Assembly (NCBI GenBank): GCA_945860285.1
Contig: CAMAQB010000009.1
Coordinates: forward strand, 1-58,345
Length of the DNA stretch: 58,345 bases
Origin: Akkermansia muciniphila
GTDB lineage: Bacteria; Verrucomicrobiota; Verrucomicrobiia; Verrucomicrobiales; Akkermansiaceae
Direction of reading: 5' to 3'
Positions 16,718 through 25,132 of this stretch are shown one piece after another (the first letter of the stretch is position 1; each line of letters starts with the position of its first letter). Both the position numbers and the translations under genes were made by a program. The notes under the pieces were generated by a model. It was given only the letters and a program-made list of their open reading frames with translations, had not been told where the DNA came from and ran no database searches.

Positions 16718-17956
16718 TCACGGGCTCTGCTGGAGCTCGCGGCGGATCAGGTCGAGCACCGATTGACTGACGGCTTTTTTGAAGCCATTGCGATCGCGGC
16801 GATGGAAGACTTTCTCAGCGACTGTTGGACATCCCCGGCGCGCCAGGGCCAGCCATGCGGTGCCGACAGGTTTTTCCAATGTCCCGCCACCAGGACCGGC
16901 GATGCCTGTCACGGCAGCGGCGACATCGGCTCCGGAGACTCGCAGCGCGCCTTCGGCCATTTGCCGCGCCACTTGTTCGCTGACAGCCCCGTGTTCCTTC
17001 AATACCTCTTCCACCACTCCCAACAGGCTGGTTTTTGCCTGATTCGAATAGGTGATGAAGCCGTGGGTGAATGATTCGCTCGACCCCGGAACGTCGGTGA
17101 TGCGTGAACAGACGAGCCCGCCGGTGCAGCTTTCTGCTAGAGCCAGGGATAGTTTTTTTTCCTGCAACAACTGCAACACGGTGGCTTCCAGAGATTTGCC
17201 GTCATCACTGATCAAACACGGGGCGAAGGCCTTCATGGCGATCGCGCTACCTCTGTCGATTGCCTCTTTTCCACCGATCAAACGTAGATCAACTTCGGAA
17301 ATGCGCGCGCAGTAGCCGTATTCCAGGCCTTCCACCGCAGCGAGTTCGGCATCGATGCCCTGGTGGAAATCACTTTCGCCGATGCCGGTGAATTTCAATT
17401 CCCTCATTTCGCGTGATGATTCGACGCCAGCCAGCGCCCGCAGTCGCGGTTCCACTTCGGCAAAAAACATCGGATAGAGTTCTCGCGGTGGTCCCGGCAG
17501 CAGGAAGATCGCGCAGGGTCGGATCGCATTCATCCGCGGCGGCACATAAACGCCGGGTGCGGTGCCGTTGTTGTTGGGAAGGATGTCCGCGCCGACGGGA
17601 GCATATGCCTGCTTGCGGTTGGCCGCCGCCATCGTTTTGTTGCGCGTGGCGAAAAACTCCTCGATCGAGCGCATCGCCGCCTCGTCTTCGATCAAGTCCA
17701 GACCCAACACCCGGGCGGTGGCCTCGCGGGTCAAGTCGTCACTGGTGGGTCCAAGACCGCCGGTGACGAGGATCACGTCGCTGCGACGGATCGATTCCTC
17801 CAATGCCTGTTCAATCGCATCGCCATCGGGCACGGTCGTCTGCCGGGCCACCCGCAGGCCGAGTCGGAACATTTCCCGTCCAAACCACCCACCATGCGTG
17901 TTCTGGGTGTTGCCTAACAATAATTCCGTGCCGGTATTGATGATTTCGATGTGCAC
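16718..17956 (-). CDS. cinA: CinA family protein (MoaB-like domain plus nicotinamide-nucleotide amidase)
   Basis: 412 residues from GTG 17956 (VHIEIINTGTELLLG matches the family start; the frame extends to a TTG at 17983 but that looks spurious). The N-terminal half is the COG1058/MoaB-like domain with NTGTELLLGNTQNTHGGWFG and LVTGGLGPTSDDLTREA. The C-terminal half is the amidase domain with LALAESCTGGLVCSRITDVPGSS, FITYSNQAKTSLLGV and VTGIAGPGGGT. Known CinA proteins clean up damaged pyridine nucleotides. The gene sits 54 bases after pgi on the same strand and is probably its downstream partner. Confidence 0.9.
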   Translation of the reverse strand: MHIEIINTGTELLLGNTQNTHGGWFGREMFRLGLRVARQTTVPDGDAIEQALEESIRRSDVILVTGGLGPTSDDLTREATARVLGLDLIEDEAAMRSIEEFFATRNKTMAAANRKQAYAPVGADILPNNNGTAPGVYVPPRMNAIRPCAIFLLPGPPRELYPMFFAEVEPRLRALAGVESSREMRELKFTGIGESDFHQGIDAELAAVEGLEYGYCARISEVDLRLIGGKEAIDRGSAIAMKAFAPCLISDDGKSLEATVLQLLQEKKLSLALAESCTGGLVCSRITDVPGSSESFTHGFITYSNQAKTSLLGVVEEVLKEHGAVSEQVARQMAEGALRVSGADVAAAVTGIAGPGGGTLEKPVGTAWLALARRGCPTVAEKVFHRRDRNGFKKAVSQSVLDLIRRELQQSP

Positions 17957-18010
17957 GCCGCCTACCAAACACGGGAAAGACAATCATGCAAATGAAATGC
18001 GCCGCCAGGA

Positions 18011-19564
18011 TCAATTTGAAAAGCGGTCTTCCGCCGGTGTCGCACCCATGAGGCATGTCGATGCCTGATTCGCGGCGAGATGGCTCAGGCAGTGATAAAC
18101 GTCCTCGGCATCGGCGTGCAAGGTCGCGGCGATTTCCTCCGCCGACTGCGGCGTCGATGTCAATGATCCGCGAACGGCATTGAGGATCTCCAGGAATGTG
18201 GCGGCCGCTTTTTTTCCTGCCTCCACGCCCGGTTGATGATAGGCGTTGATGTTGACCAGCGAGGCATAAAACGAAACCGCGCGTTCGTAGAGTGCGATCA
18301 ACACACCCACATGAAACGGCGTGACTTCGGGCAGCGAGAGCGTGATCGAACGACGGCCCGATTGATAGAGCGCGCTGCGGGTGCCGCGAAGAAACCCTTG
18401 CAGGAAATCAGCACAGGTATTTCCGGGCTCCACCTCGATGCTGGCACCGTTGCGGCCTTTGCGGACTTCGATGAAGGTGGCGAAAAAATTGGCCACGCCG
18501 TCGCGCAGTTGTTGCACATAGGCATGCTGATCGGTCGATCCCTTGTTGCCATACACCGCGATGCCTTGATAAACCTTGTTGCCATCGAGATCGTATTCCT
18601 TGCCCAGCGACTCCATCACCAACTGCTGGAGATACTTCGACATCAGCACCAACGAATCCTTGTAGGGCAGCACCACCATGTCCTTTTCCCCCTTGCCCTT
18701 GCCTTCGTGATGCCAGGCCAGCGCGAGTTGCATCGAGGCATTGGTCGCGACGTCCTGCACGCGGGTTTCCGCATCCATCGCAGCGGCTCCGGCGAGCATG
18801 GCATCAACATCGATCCCCTGAAGCGCGGCGGGAACCAGACCGACCGTCGAAAGCACGCTGGTACGACCACCCACCCAGTCTTCCATCGGGAAACGGGCGA
18901 TGAATTGATGCTGCCCGGCATACTTGTCGAGCTTCGATCCTTCGCCGGTGATCGCGACGGTATGTTTGCCGAAGTCCAGCCCCGCGTTTTCATAGGCGGC
19001 TTTGGCTTCGAGCATGCCGTTGCGGGTTTCCGGAGTGCCGCCCGATTTGGAAATGACCAGCACCAGGGTGGTGGAGAGATTTTTTTCGCCGATTGACGCA
19101 AGCACGGCGTCGATGCCGTCGGGATCGGTGTTGTCAAAAAAATCGATCGGCATTCGAGCCGCGCGACCGAGAGCCGCCGAGACCAGTTGTGGTCCCAGCG
19201 CCGAACCGCCGATGCCGATGACGAGCACGCGCTGGAATTTTTCACCGGCCGGTGTTAGGATCGCACCGCTGTGAATCTTCGCCGCGAATTCCTTCAGTGC
19301 CCGCACGGGTTCGGTGATCGCCAGACGCAATTCCTCAGTAGGTGCCAGTGCCGGATTGCGCAGCCAGTAGTGGCCGACCATGCGTCCTTCGTCCGGATTC
19401 GCAATGGCCCCCGCTTCCAAGGCAACCATGTCCGCAAAAGCTTTGGCGATTTTTTCCTTCATCGAATCATGAAAATCCGCGGGGATGTCCATGCGCGACA
19501 GGTCAAGAGAAAACCCCAAGGCGGGATAACGAAGCAACTGCTGGGAAAATCGATCAAAAGCCAT
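18011..19564 (-). CDS. pgi: Glucose-6-phosphate isomerase
   Basis: 517 residues. It interconverts glucose-6-phosphate and fructose-6-phosphate. Sugar-isomerase signatures are clear: [16 protein letters not shown] near residue 115, [18 protein letters not shown] near 165, [18 protein letters not shown] near 230, [16 protein letters not shown] and [18 protein letters not shown]. Length and order fit a Pgi intermediate between the short Bacillus and the long E. coli forms. The C-terminal ~50 residues ([26 protein letters not shown]) form a small helical extension. It faces away from the DUF1592 gene across 338 bases. Confidence 0.93.
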   Translation of the reverse strand: MAFDRFSQQLLRYPALGFSLDLSRMDIPADFHDSMKEKIAKAFADMVALEAGAIANPDEGRMVGHYWLRNPALAPTEELRLAITEPVRALKEFAAKIHSGAILTPAGEKFQRVLVIGIGGSALGPQLVSAALGRAARMPIDFFDNTDPDGIDAVLASIGEKNLSTTLVLVISKSGGTPETRNGMLEAKAAYENAGLDFGKHTVAITGEGSKLDKYAGQHQFIARFPMEDWVGGRTSVLSTVGLVPAALQGIDVDAMLAGAAAMDAETRVQDVATNASMQLALAWHHEGKGKGEKDMVVLPYKDSLVLMSKYLQQLVMESLGKEYDLDGNKVYQGIAVYGNKGSTDQHAYVQQLRDGVANFFATFIEVRKGRNGASIEVEPGNTCADFLQGFLRGTRSALYQSGRRSITLSLPEVTPFHVGVLIALYERAVSFYASLVNINAYHQPGVEAGKKAAATFLEILNAVRGSLTSTPQSAEEIAATLHADAEDVYHCLSHLAANQASTCLMGATPAEDRFSN

Positions 19565-19712
19565 GACAAGCGAAGTTTAAAGCCATTGCAGGGAATGTAA
19601 AACCTGAAAATCATCTCGCGTGCTGCCTCATCGTAGCAGCCACCGGAAAGTTTTCCTGGATCGTCGAAAAGGAGGCCGTTGCCTCACCAATACATCGCTC
19701 TCAAAACCAATC

Positions 19713-19740
19713 TTGACCGGGTGGACGGAGAAGCTATTGT
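19713..19740 (+). promoter_or_regulatory. Possible promoter of the DUF1592/DUF1552 pair
   Basis: TTGACC (19713-19718), 16 bases, TATTGT (19735-19740), giving a ~155-base leader to ATG 19903. The rest of the 338-base interval between pgi and the DUF1592 gene shows only a weak hairpin around 19780 and nothing else supportable. Confidence 0.35.
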
Positions 19741-19902
19741 CCCGTTTCGTGAATCGCAGTGCCATTGCCTCGTAGGCCGTCGCTCATACGGCTCGCTTGG
19801 GCTTTCTTCTACCTGATCACTGCTCACTCGGCACTTTTCACTTCTTCGCCCTTTTTCTCCCATGCACGCGAATCCCCAAAGAAAATTCCTAACAATTCGG
19901 CA

Positions 19903-22347
19903 ATGACCCCCTGTCGAAACTCCCGCCTTGCTGCAGGTCTCCTGATTGTCCTGTCTCCTTTGGCGATCACCAGTGGCCGGGCATTCGAGGAGTCGGAGGT
20001 CCGCCCCCTGCTGGAAACCTACTGCTTCAAATGTCACAGCGACAAGAAGACCAAGGCCGGAATCAATTTCGAGGATTTCAGCGGCTCGCTCGACGTGTGG
20101 CGCTCCAGAGAAACGTGGACGAGGGTCAAGGATGCGCTCGAAGGAGGAGAAATGCCCCCCGAGGATGCCAAGGAATTGCCGACCGCGACGCGTGTCGCAC
20201 TCTCCGAGTGGGTTGTTCGAACTCTTGACAACGTCGATGTCAGCCGCTTGCCGCTCGATCCCGGACATGTGCCTCCAAGGCGGCTGAACCGGACGGAGTA
20301 CCGCTACACGGTAGCCGATCTGTTTGGCATTGAATCCAACGCCTACGCCCTCCTCCCCGAGGAACAGGTGTCGGAAGGCGGCTTTGACAATGAGGCGGCC
20401 ACCCTGGCGACCCAGCCGTTGTTGATTGAGAAATTCCTGCAGGCTGCCGACGCGGTCGTCGCCGAAATCTGGAATGACAAGGATGCCCTTGAACGGCTGA
20501 TCTTCGAGGCCCCGCCATTGGCACCAGCGACGGCAAAGGGATCGCTCCCGATGATCAGTGACAAGCGGCAGGGTGCCGCTCTCGACATGGGAGATGGCTC
20601 GTTCCTGATCGGAGTGAGGTTCAAGACCGACAAGGGCGGCGCGTTGTTTTCAAAAGCCCCGGAAGCGGATGAGTGGGTACCAGGCGCGAAAGTTCTGTAT
20701 GTCAACGATGGCGGAGAACTGGCGTATGACATCGGATGGCTCGGGCAGAAGCATTCGAAGCGAAAGGTCAATGATGGCCGCTGGCATACCGCTGTGCTCC
20801 TCCAGCAAGGAGCAAAAACGTCCGCCTGGGTGGATGGCGAACAGGTATTCGAGGCCGGCGGCATGACCCGGCCGGATATTGCCGGGCATCGATTTAAAAT
20901 CGGCGCTGCCGGCGAAGAGTTCGCAGCCTTCAATGGAGAGATCAGCCACGTTCATTTCTACGGCTCGGCCGTGGATGAAGACCTAGCGCAAAAGCTCAGC
21001 AAGGGCGGCGAAATGCCCGGAAAACCGGATTTTGTTTGGAATGCCTCCGCCGCTACCGCAGCGCGACCACTCGAAGCGTTCAACGAGGCGGAGTCGGCCA
21101 GACGGGTGCTGGTACGCTTTCTCTCGCAGGCATTCCGCCGCCAGGCCACGAACGAGGAAATTACACGCTACTACGGACTGTTTCAAAGTGCGCGTGCTCT
21201 CGGCGACGACTACCGCACCGCGATGAAGTTGCCTGTGAGGACAGCCCTGGTGTCGCCATCGTTTCTGTTCCGCTCAGAACTGGTGCAGCCGGGCGACGCG
21301 GCCTACAGGATCTCCTCTCCGGAATTGGCCAACCGGCTGTCGTATTTTCTCTGGTCGAGCATGCCGGACTCCCGCTTGTCGAAACTCGGGGCCGAGGGCA
21401 AGCTGGCGGATGCCGGGGTCTTCAACGCGGAAGTCACACGCATGCTGCAGGATCCACGGACGCTGCGCATGAGCAGACACTTCGGGTCCCAGTGGTTGCG
21501 GATCGACGGCCTCGGGCAATCCATCCGGCCGGACAAGAAACTCTTCCCGCATGCCGACGCGGCGTTGCTGGAGGCGATGAAAGAAGAGAGCGTGTTGTTC
21601 CTTCACTCGGTGTTCCGGGATGACCTCCCGCTGAGCACCCTGCTCGACTCCGACTACACCTACGTGAACCAGCGGCTGGCCGAGCACTACGGGATATCCG
21701 GCATCGAGGGCGATGAGATGCGCAGGATTCCGCTCACCGGCAAGGGACATGGCCGCGGCGGTGTCCTGACCCAGGCCAGCGTGCTCACGGTGACCTCATC
21801 GCCCCGCCGGTCGAGCCCCGTGTTTCGCGGGAAATGGATTCTCTCCGTAATGCTCGGGCAACCACCGCCACCGCCACCGCCGAACATCCCCGCGCTGGAG
21901 GCCTCGGCCGAGAAGAATCCGGCCAGCCTGCGCGAAGCCTTGACAGCCCATCGCGCCGATTCCGCCTGCGCAAGCTGCCACAACAGGATCGATCCGTTGG
22001 GCTTCGCACTGGAGGCTTTCGACGCGACCGGAAAACTGCGCGAAGGTCCGGTCGACAACGCCGGAAAGTTGCCGGACGGCAGCACTTTTGTGGGACACGA
22101 TGGACTAAAGTTGCTTCTACAAAATAAAAAGGAAGCGGAGTTCATCCGGCATTTCGCCAGCCAGTTGCTCGTTTACGCCCTCGGCCGCGAACTGACCTTC
22201 ACTGACGAGCGCGCATTGCAGACCATCCTGAAACAGGTGGGCAGTGCCGGGTTCTCATCGCAAACCCTTGTCAGGGAAATAGTTTCCAGCTACCCTTCCC
22301 AATACCGCAAACAACCGGAACCCCACACAAAGAACCAATCGCGATGA
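19903..22347 (+). CDS. Secreted DUF1587/1592/1588/1585 heme protein with inserted LamG domain
   Basis: 814 residues from ATG 19903, the start that yields a signal peptide ending near TSGRA. The first CxxCH is C41-FKC-H in ETYCFKCHSD, the planctomycete-type cytochrome c motif. A DUF1587 stretch follows (RRLNRTEYRYTVADLFGI). Next comes a LamG/concanavalin-like beta sandwich (about 195-360, with WVPGAKVLYVNDGGELAYDIG and HRFKIGAAGEEF). DUF1595, DUF1592 (ELANRLSYFLWSSMPDSRL), DUF1588 with a second CxxCH at C689, and DUF1585 complete it. Such proteins occur in Planctomycetota and Verrucomicrobiota with a DUF1552 partner. They are thought to act outside the cytoplasm, with function unproven. The stop overlaps the partner (ATGA). 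Confidence 0.88.
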   Translation: MTPCRNSRLAAGLLIVLSPLAITSGRAFEESEVRPLLETYCFKCHSDKKTKAGINFEDFSGSLDVWRSRETWTRVKDALEGGEMPPEDAKELPTATRVALSEWVVRTLDNVDVSRLPLDPGHVPPRRLNRTEYRYTVADLFGIESNAYALLPEEQVSEGGFDNEAATLATQPLLIEKFLQAADAVVAEIWNDKDALERLIFEAPPLAPATAKGSLPMISDKRQGAALDMGDGSFLIGVRFKTDKGGALFSKAPEADEWVPGAKVLYVNDGGELAYDIGWLGQKHSKRKVNDGRWHTAVLLQQGAKTSAWVDGEQVFEAGGMTRPDIAGHRFKIGAAGEEFAAFNGEISHVHFYGSAVDEDLAQKLSKGGEMPGKPDFVWNASAATAARPLEAFNEAESARRVLVRFLSQAFRRQATNEEITRYYGLFQSARALGDDYRTAMKLPVRTALVSPSFLFRSELVQPGDAAYRISSPELANRLSYFLWSSMPDSRLSKLGAEGKLADAGVFNAEVTRMLQDPRTLRMSRHFGSQWLRIDGLGQSIRPDKKLFPHADAALLEAMKEESVLFLHSVFRDDLPLSTLLDSDYTYVNQRLAEHYGISGIEGDEMRRIPLTGKGHGRGGVLTQASVLTVTSSPRRSSPVFRGKWILSVMLGQPPPPPPPNIPALEASAEKNPASLREALTAHRADSACASCHNRIDPLGFALEAFDATGKLREGPVDNAGKLPDGSTFVGHDGLKLLLQNKKEAEFIRHFASQLLVYALGRELTFTDERALQTILKQVGSAGFSSQTLVREIVSSYPSQYRKQPEPHTKNQSR

Positions 22348-23702
22348 AAAACTGGCGGATATCGAGAAGAACCATGTTGCGCGGCACCGGGGCCTGGTTG
22401 GCCCTGCCGCTCCTGGAAGTGATGACCCCGCTTTCCGCCCGGGCGGCGACGCGGCAACGCCCGCCCATCCGGCTCGGCTGCCTCTACCTGCCGAATGGAA
22501 GCCCGGAGTCCGCTTGGAACGCGACGGTGGATGGCGAGGGCAGAATTGTTTCGATGGCCGAAAACATGCGGCCCTTTGAACCATTGAAAGAACACCTGCA
22601 GCTCATCACCGGGCTGGAGTCCGAACTCCGCGGAAGCCATCCGGCCGGCGGTGCCACATGGCTCATCCGACCCGCGCCGGAAGGCGATGGCATCAATGCC
22701 CGCAAGGGAGTCGGCGGCATTTCCATGGACCAGATCGCGGCCAAAGCCATCGGCAACGAAACGCTGCTTTCATCCCTGGAATTGATCATGAAACCGCAGG
22801 GCAGTTTCTCCAGCGACATCCTGCGCAACAACATTTCGTGGACTTCGCCGACAACACCCGCGCCGCGGGAGACCGAACCGCTGGCGGTGTTCCGGCGGCT
22901 GACCGGTGAGGTTGGTGCCGCAGGCGGAACCAAGCGGGACGATCGCAAGACCGTGCTCGATGCCGTCATGGCAGATGCCAACAGCCTGAAATCCAAGGTC
23001 AGCACTGCGGACCGCGACAAACTTGACGAATACTTCGAGTCGGTGCGCGAGGTGGAAAAACGGCTCGCCCTGGCCCATGAAGATTCCCACAAGCGGAAGC
23101 AGGCGATGTTGACGAACACCACCGCCCCTCCCGGAGGTCACCCGGAGAACCATCAGGAATACATGCGCTTGATGTTCGACATGATGGTGCTTGCCTACTG
23201 GACGGACGCAACGCGGGTGGCGAGTTTCATGCTCGACCACGAACAGAGCAACCGTTACTTCGATTTCATCCCCGAGGTGAGGGGCATGTGGCACGCGCTC
23301 TCCCACTGGGGTGACATCTCGGGCAAAACCGAAGACGACGACGGGCAAACGGCCTGGACATCGAAGGAAGTCAAACGTCAGCAGTATCTCAAGGTGATCA
23401 ACTACCATCACCAGCAGGTGGCTTACTTTTTCGAGCGCTTGAAAACCATCAAGGAGGGCGACGGAACCCTGCTCGACAACTGCCTGATTCTCTACGGTTC
23501 CCCATTTGAAGATGGCAACAAACACGCCTCCAAACGAGTGCCGGTGATGCTGGCTGGCAAGGCCGGCGGCAAGCTGAAAACGGGCAGACAGTTAAGCTAC
23601 GACGGCCAGCCGCGCGAAGGTGTGTACATCAGCATGCTCGACGCGCTCGGAGTGCACGTGGATAAAATGGGGAACACCGACAAGGCACTGTCGATCATTT
23701 GA
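22344..23702 (+). CDS. DUF1552 protein, Tat-exported
   Basis: 452 residues. The N-terminus carries a twin-arginine motif (SRRTMLRGTGAWLALPLLE). Family phrases are visible: IRLGCLYLPNGSPESAWN, LITGLESELRGSHPAGGATWL, MRLMFDMMVLAYWTDATRVASFMLDHEQSNRYFDFIPEVRGMWHALSHW, and LLDNCLILYGSPFEDGNKH. The family is related to the sulfatase-like/DUF1501 group in fold assignments I recall. No activity is established. Start and stop overlap with the upstream DUF1592 gene shows translational coupling, the normal pairing in these phyla. Confidence 0.88.
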   Translation: MKNWRISRRTMLRGTGAWLALPLLEVMTPLSARAATRQRPPIRLGCLYLPNGSPESAWNATVDGEGRIVSMAENMRPFEPLKEHLQLITGLESELRGSHPAGGATWLIRPAPEGDGINARKGVGGISMDQIAAKAIGNETLLSSLELIMKPQGSFSSDILRNNISWTSPTTPAPRETEPLAVFRRLTGEVGAAGGTKRDDRKTVLDAVMADANSLKSKVSTADRDKLDEYFESVREVEKRLALAHEDSHKRKQAMLTNTTAPPGGHPENHQEYMRLMFDMMVLAYWTDATRVASFMLDHEQSNRYFDFIPEVRGMWHALSHWGDISGKTEDDDGQTAWTSKEVKRQQYLKVINYHHQQVAYFFERLKTIKEGDGTLLDNCLILYGSPFEDGNKHASKRVPVMLAGKAGGKLKTGRQLSYDGQPREGVYISMLDALGVHVDKMGNTDKALSII

Positions 23703-23851
23703 GCGGGCCGAATCCGGTGACACGGCCATCGCATCGCCCCTGACTGCTATGGCCAGGGTTTGTGAAGCAGCAGTTGGGCCGGACTAGAAGGAGGCGGAAA
23801 GGCGAGTGTTTCAAAAAAAAGTCCCCGGCAAAATAAGTGATTTGGCCGTAT

Positions 23852-23876
23852 GCAAAGTGTCTGTTCCCTTCTCATG
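23852..23876 (+). repeat. Left direct repeat flanking the toxin-antitoxin module
   Basis: 25 bases starting GCAAAGTGTCTGT and ending TCTCATG. They match the copy at 24759-24783 in 23 of 25 positions and the same orientation. The two copies bracket the UPF0175/PIN gene pair. Confidence 0.75.
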
Positions 23877-23917
23877 GTCCGGTTTTGAACTTCCTCCGAC
23901 GGCCCGGCAGTGTCCGC

Positions 23918-23945
23918 TTGACAATTTCTTCCCGAAATGTAGCCT
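23918..23945 (+). promoter_or_regulatory. Promoter of the antitoxin gene
   Basis: TTGACA (23918-23923), 16 bases, TAGCCT (23940-23945). The predicted start is at about 23952, the antitoxin ATG, again implying a leaderless message. Confidence 0.4.
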
Positions 23946-23951
23946 TCACCC

Positions 23952-24215
23952 ATGATCTTGGTTCTCGAAGTGCCCGATGCCTGGAAGCAGCTGCTCGGCC
24001 TGGACTCCGGCGATGCTGCCGGACGTGCCCGGGAGATGCTCGTCATCGAGGGCTACCGCGAGGGCCGGCTCTCGTGCGGTCAGGCTGCGGAGATGCTGGG
24101 GCTGGGGTTTCATGAGGCGGAAGCGCTCTTCAAGCGTTACGGCGCGGAACAGCAGCCGACGTGGGTGGAGCTGGAGGGCAGCTCGAAAAGGCTCCGCTCA
24201 TTGCTGGATGCATGA
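23952..24215 (+). CDS. UPF0175 family antitoxin
   Basis: 87 residues. It matches the UPF0175 pattern: LEVPDAWKQLL at the start, then LVIEGYREGRLSCGQAAEMLGLGFHEAEALFKRYG, a helix-turn-helix-like segment, and a short acidic-neutral tail. UPF0175 proteins commonly precede DUF3368 PIN-domain toxins and neutralise them. That partner is present here, starting inside this gene's stop codon (ATGA). Regulation is probably autogenous via the putative DNA-binding segment, an inference. Confidence 0.8.
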   Translation: MILVLEVPDAWKQLLGLDSGDAAGRAREMLVIEGYREGRLSCGQAAEMLGLGFHEAEALFKRYGAEQQPTWVELEGSSKRLRSLLDA

Positions 24216-24723
24216 GTGCGGTCGGCATGGTGGTGGCTGACACGACACCATTGAATTACCTGATCCTCATCGGGCGGTCGGACATCCTCGCCTTGCCGTT
24301 TGGCGAGGTCCTGATCCCGGAGGCCGTGCGGGAGGAACTGCGCCATCCCGCGGCCCCGGAGGCCGTATGCCGCTGGCTCCAGACACCGCCCGACTGGCTG
24401 CGGATCACACCCGTCCGGCAGGTGGACGAGACCGTGCAGCTCGGGAAAGGCGAGACGCAGGCCATCAGCCTTGCCGTGGAAAAGCAGGTGAAGGTGGTGC
24501 TGATGGACGAGCGCAAGGGACGGCGGCGGCCGAGGCCCGGGGGCTGGTGCCCGTGGGCACCCTGAACCTCATCGACCTCGCCGACGAGCAATTCCTGTTG
24601 GATGGCATCGAGGCGCTGAAGGCCTTGCGCCAAACCACCTTCAGGGCCGACCGCGAGCTGCTGGAGCAATTCGAGGCGAGGATGCTCACGAGACGCAAGC
24701 TCGACCTCCCTCCATCGGCATGA
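24212..24723 (+). pseudogene. PIN-domain (DUF3368) toxin gene with a frameshift
   Basis: The frame from ATG 24212 encodes the PIN-like start MVVADTTPLNYLILIGRSDILALPFGEVLIPEAVREELRHP, then GKGETQAISLAVEKQVKVVLMDERKGRR. The first Asp of VADTTPL and the Glu of KGETQAI are metal-site residues. At 24521-24530 (a CGG triplet tract) the frame is lost, and the rest of the family sequence (AAEARGLVPVGTLNLIDLADEQFLL to the TGA at 24723) continues in another frame. One missing G in the tract would explain it. Either the toxin is inactivated, or this is a sequencing error in a GC-rich triplet run. Without the shift the protein would be ~170 residues. Confidence 0.75.
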
Positions 24724-25132
24724 TGTGCAAAGCAGGCAAAGTGTCCAGGCAAAGCCAGGCAAAGTGTCTGTCCCCATCTCATGCCAAAGCCCCCAATCAA
24801 TTCGAAGAAAACCTAACAAAAGCAGCATGAAATTTTTGGTCCAAAAATCAGTTGCATCTCAATTTGGGTGAACTGCAATATCAGACCGTCTGAGCCCTGT
24901 TGGAGCGATCCAAACGCCGCGCCCGGATCGGGAGCGAAGATCCATCCGCCACAGCGCCCCATGCGCGGCATCTCTGAAGAATGATGACCAAAAGATTATC
25001 CAACCCCGCTGGGCGACATCTTCCGCCGATGCCGCTCCTGTGGAGTTGAGATTCATTTCTTGATCCGTCTTTTGCAGAAGATCATCGTGTTGAGCCAATC
25101 AGCATGACATCGAAATGATTGCCCTGTCGCGA
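24724..25132. other. Gene-free interval with dispersed repeat fragments
   Basis: 409 bases. It starts with several iterations of GGCAAAG (24726-24763), which lead into the right direct repeat at 24759-24783. It also contains a tight palindrome TTTTTGG-T-CCAAAAA near 24836. The remaining ~290 bases show no credible gene on either strand. Confidence 0.6.
24759..24783 (+). repeat. Right direct repeat flanking the toxin-antitoxin module
   Basis: Second copy of the 25-base direct repeat (23/25 identical to 23852-23876). Shorter relatives of its second half (GTCCCCATCTCAT) occur around 50417-50443, and a degenerate one near 56390-56412. Confidence 0.75.

Noticed and set aside
16718-17956. Treating cinA as the missing mogA/moaB of the cofactor operon
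   Set aside because: Its MoaB-like domain is joined to an amidase domain and matches CinA throughout. It is on the opposite strand and paired with pgi.
19888-19895. CCTAACAATTCGG before the DUF1592 gene as a class-1-type attC site
   Set aside because: It resembles the left core, but no complementary right core or palindrome follows.
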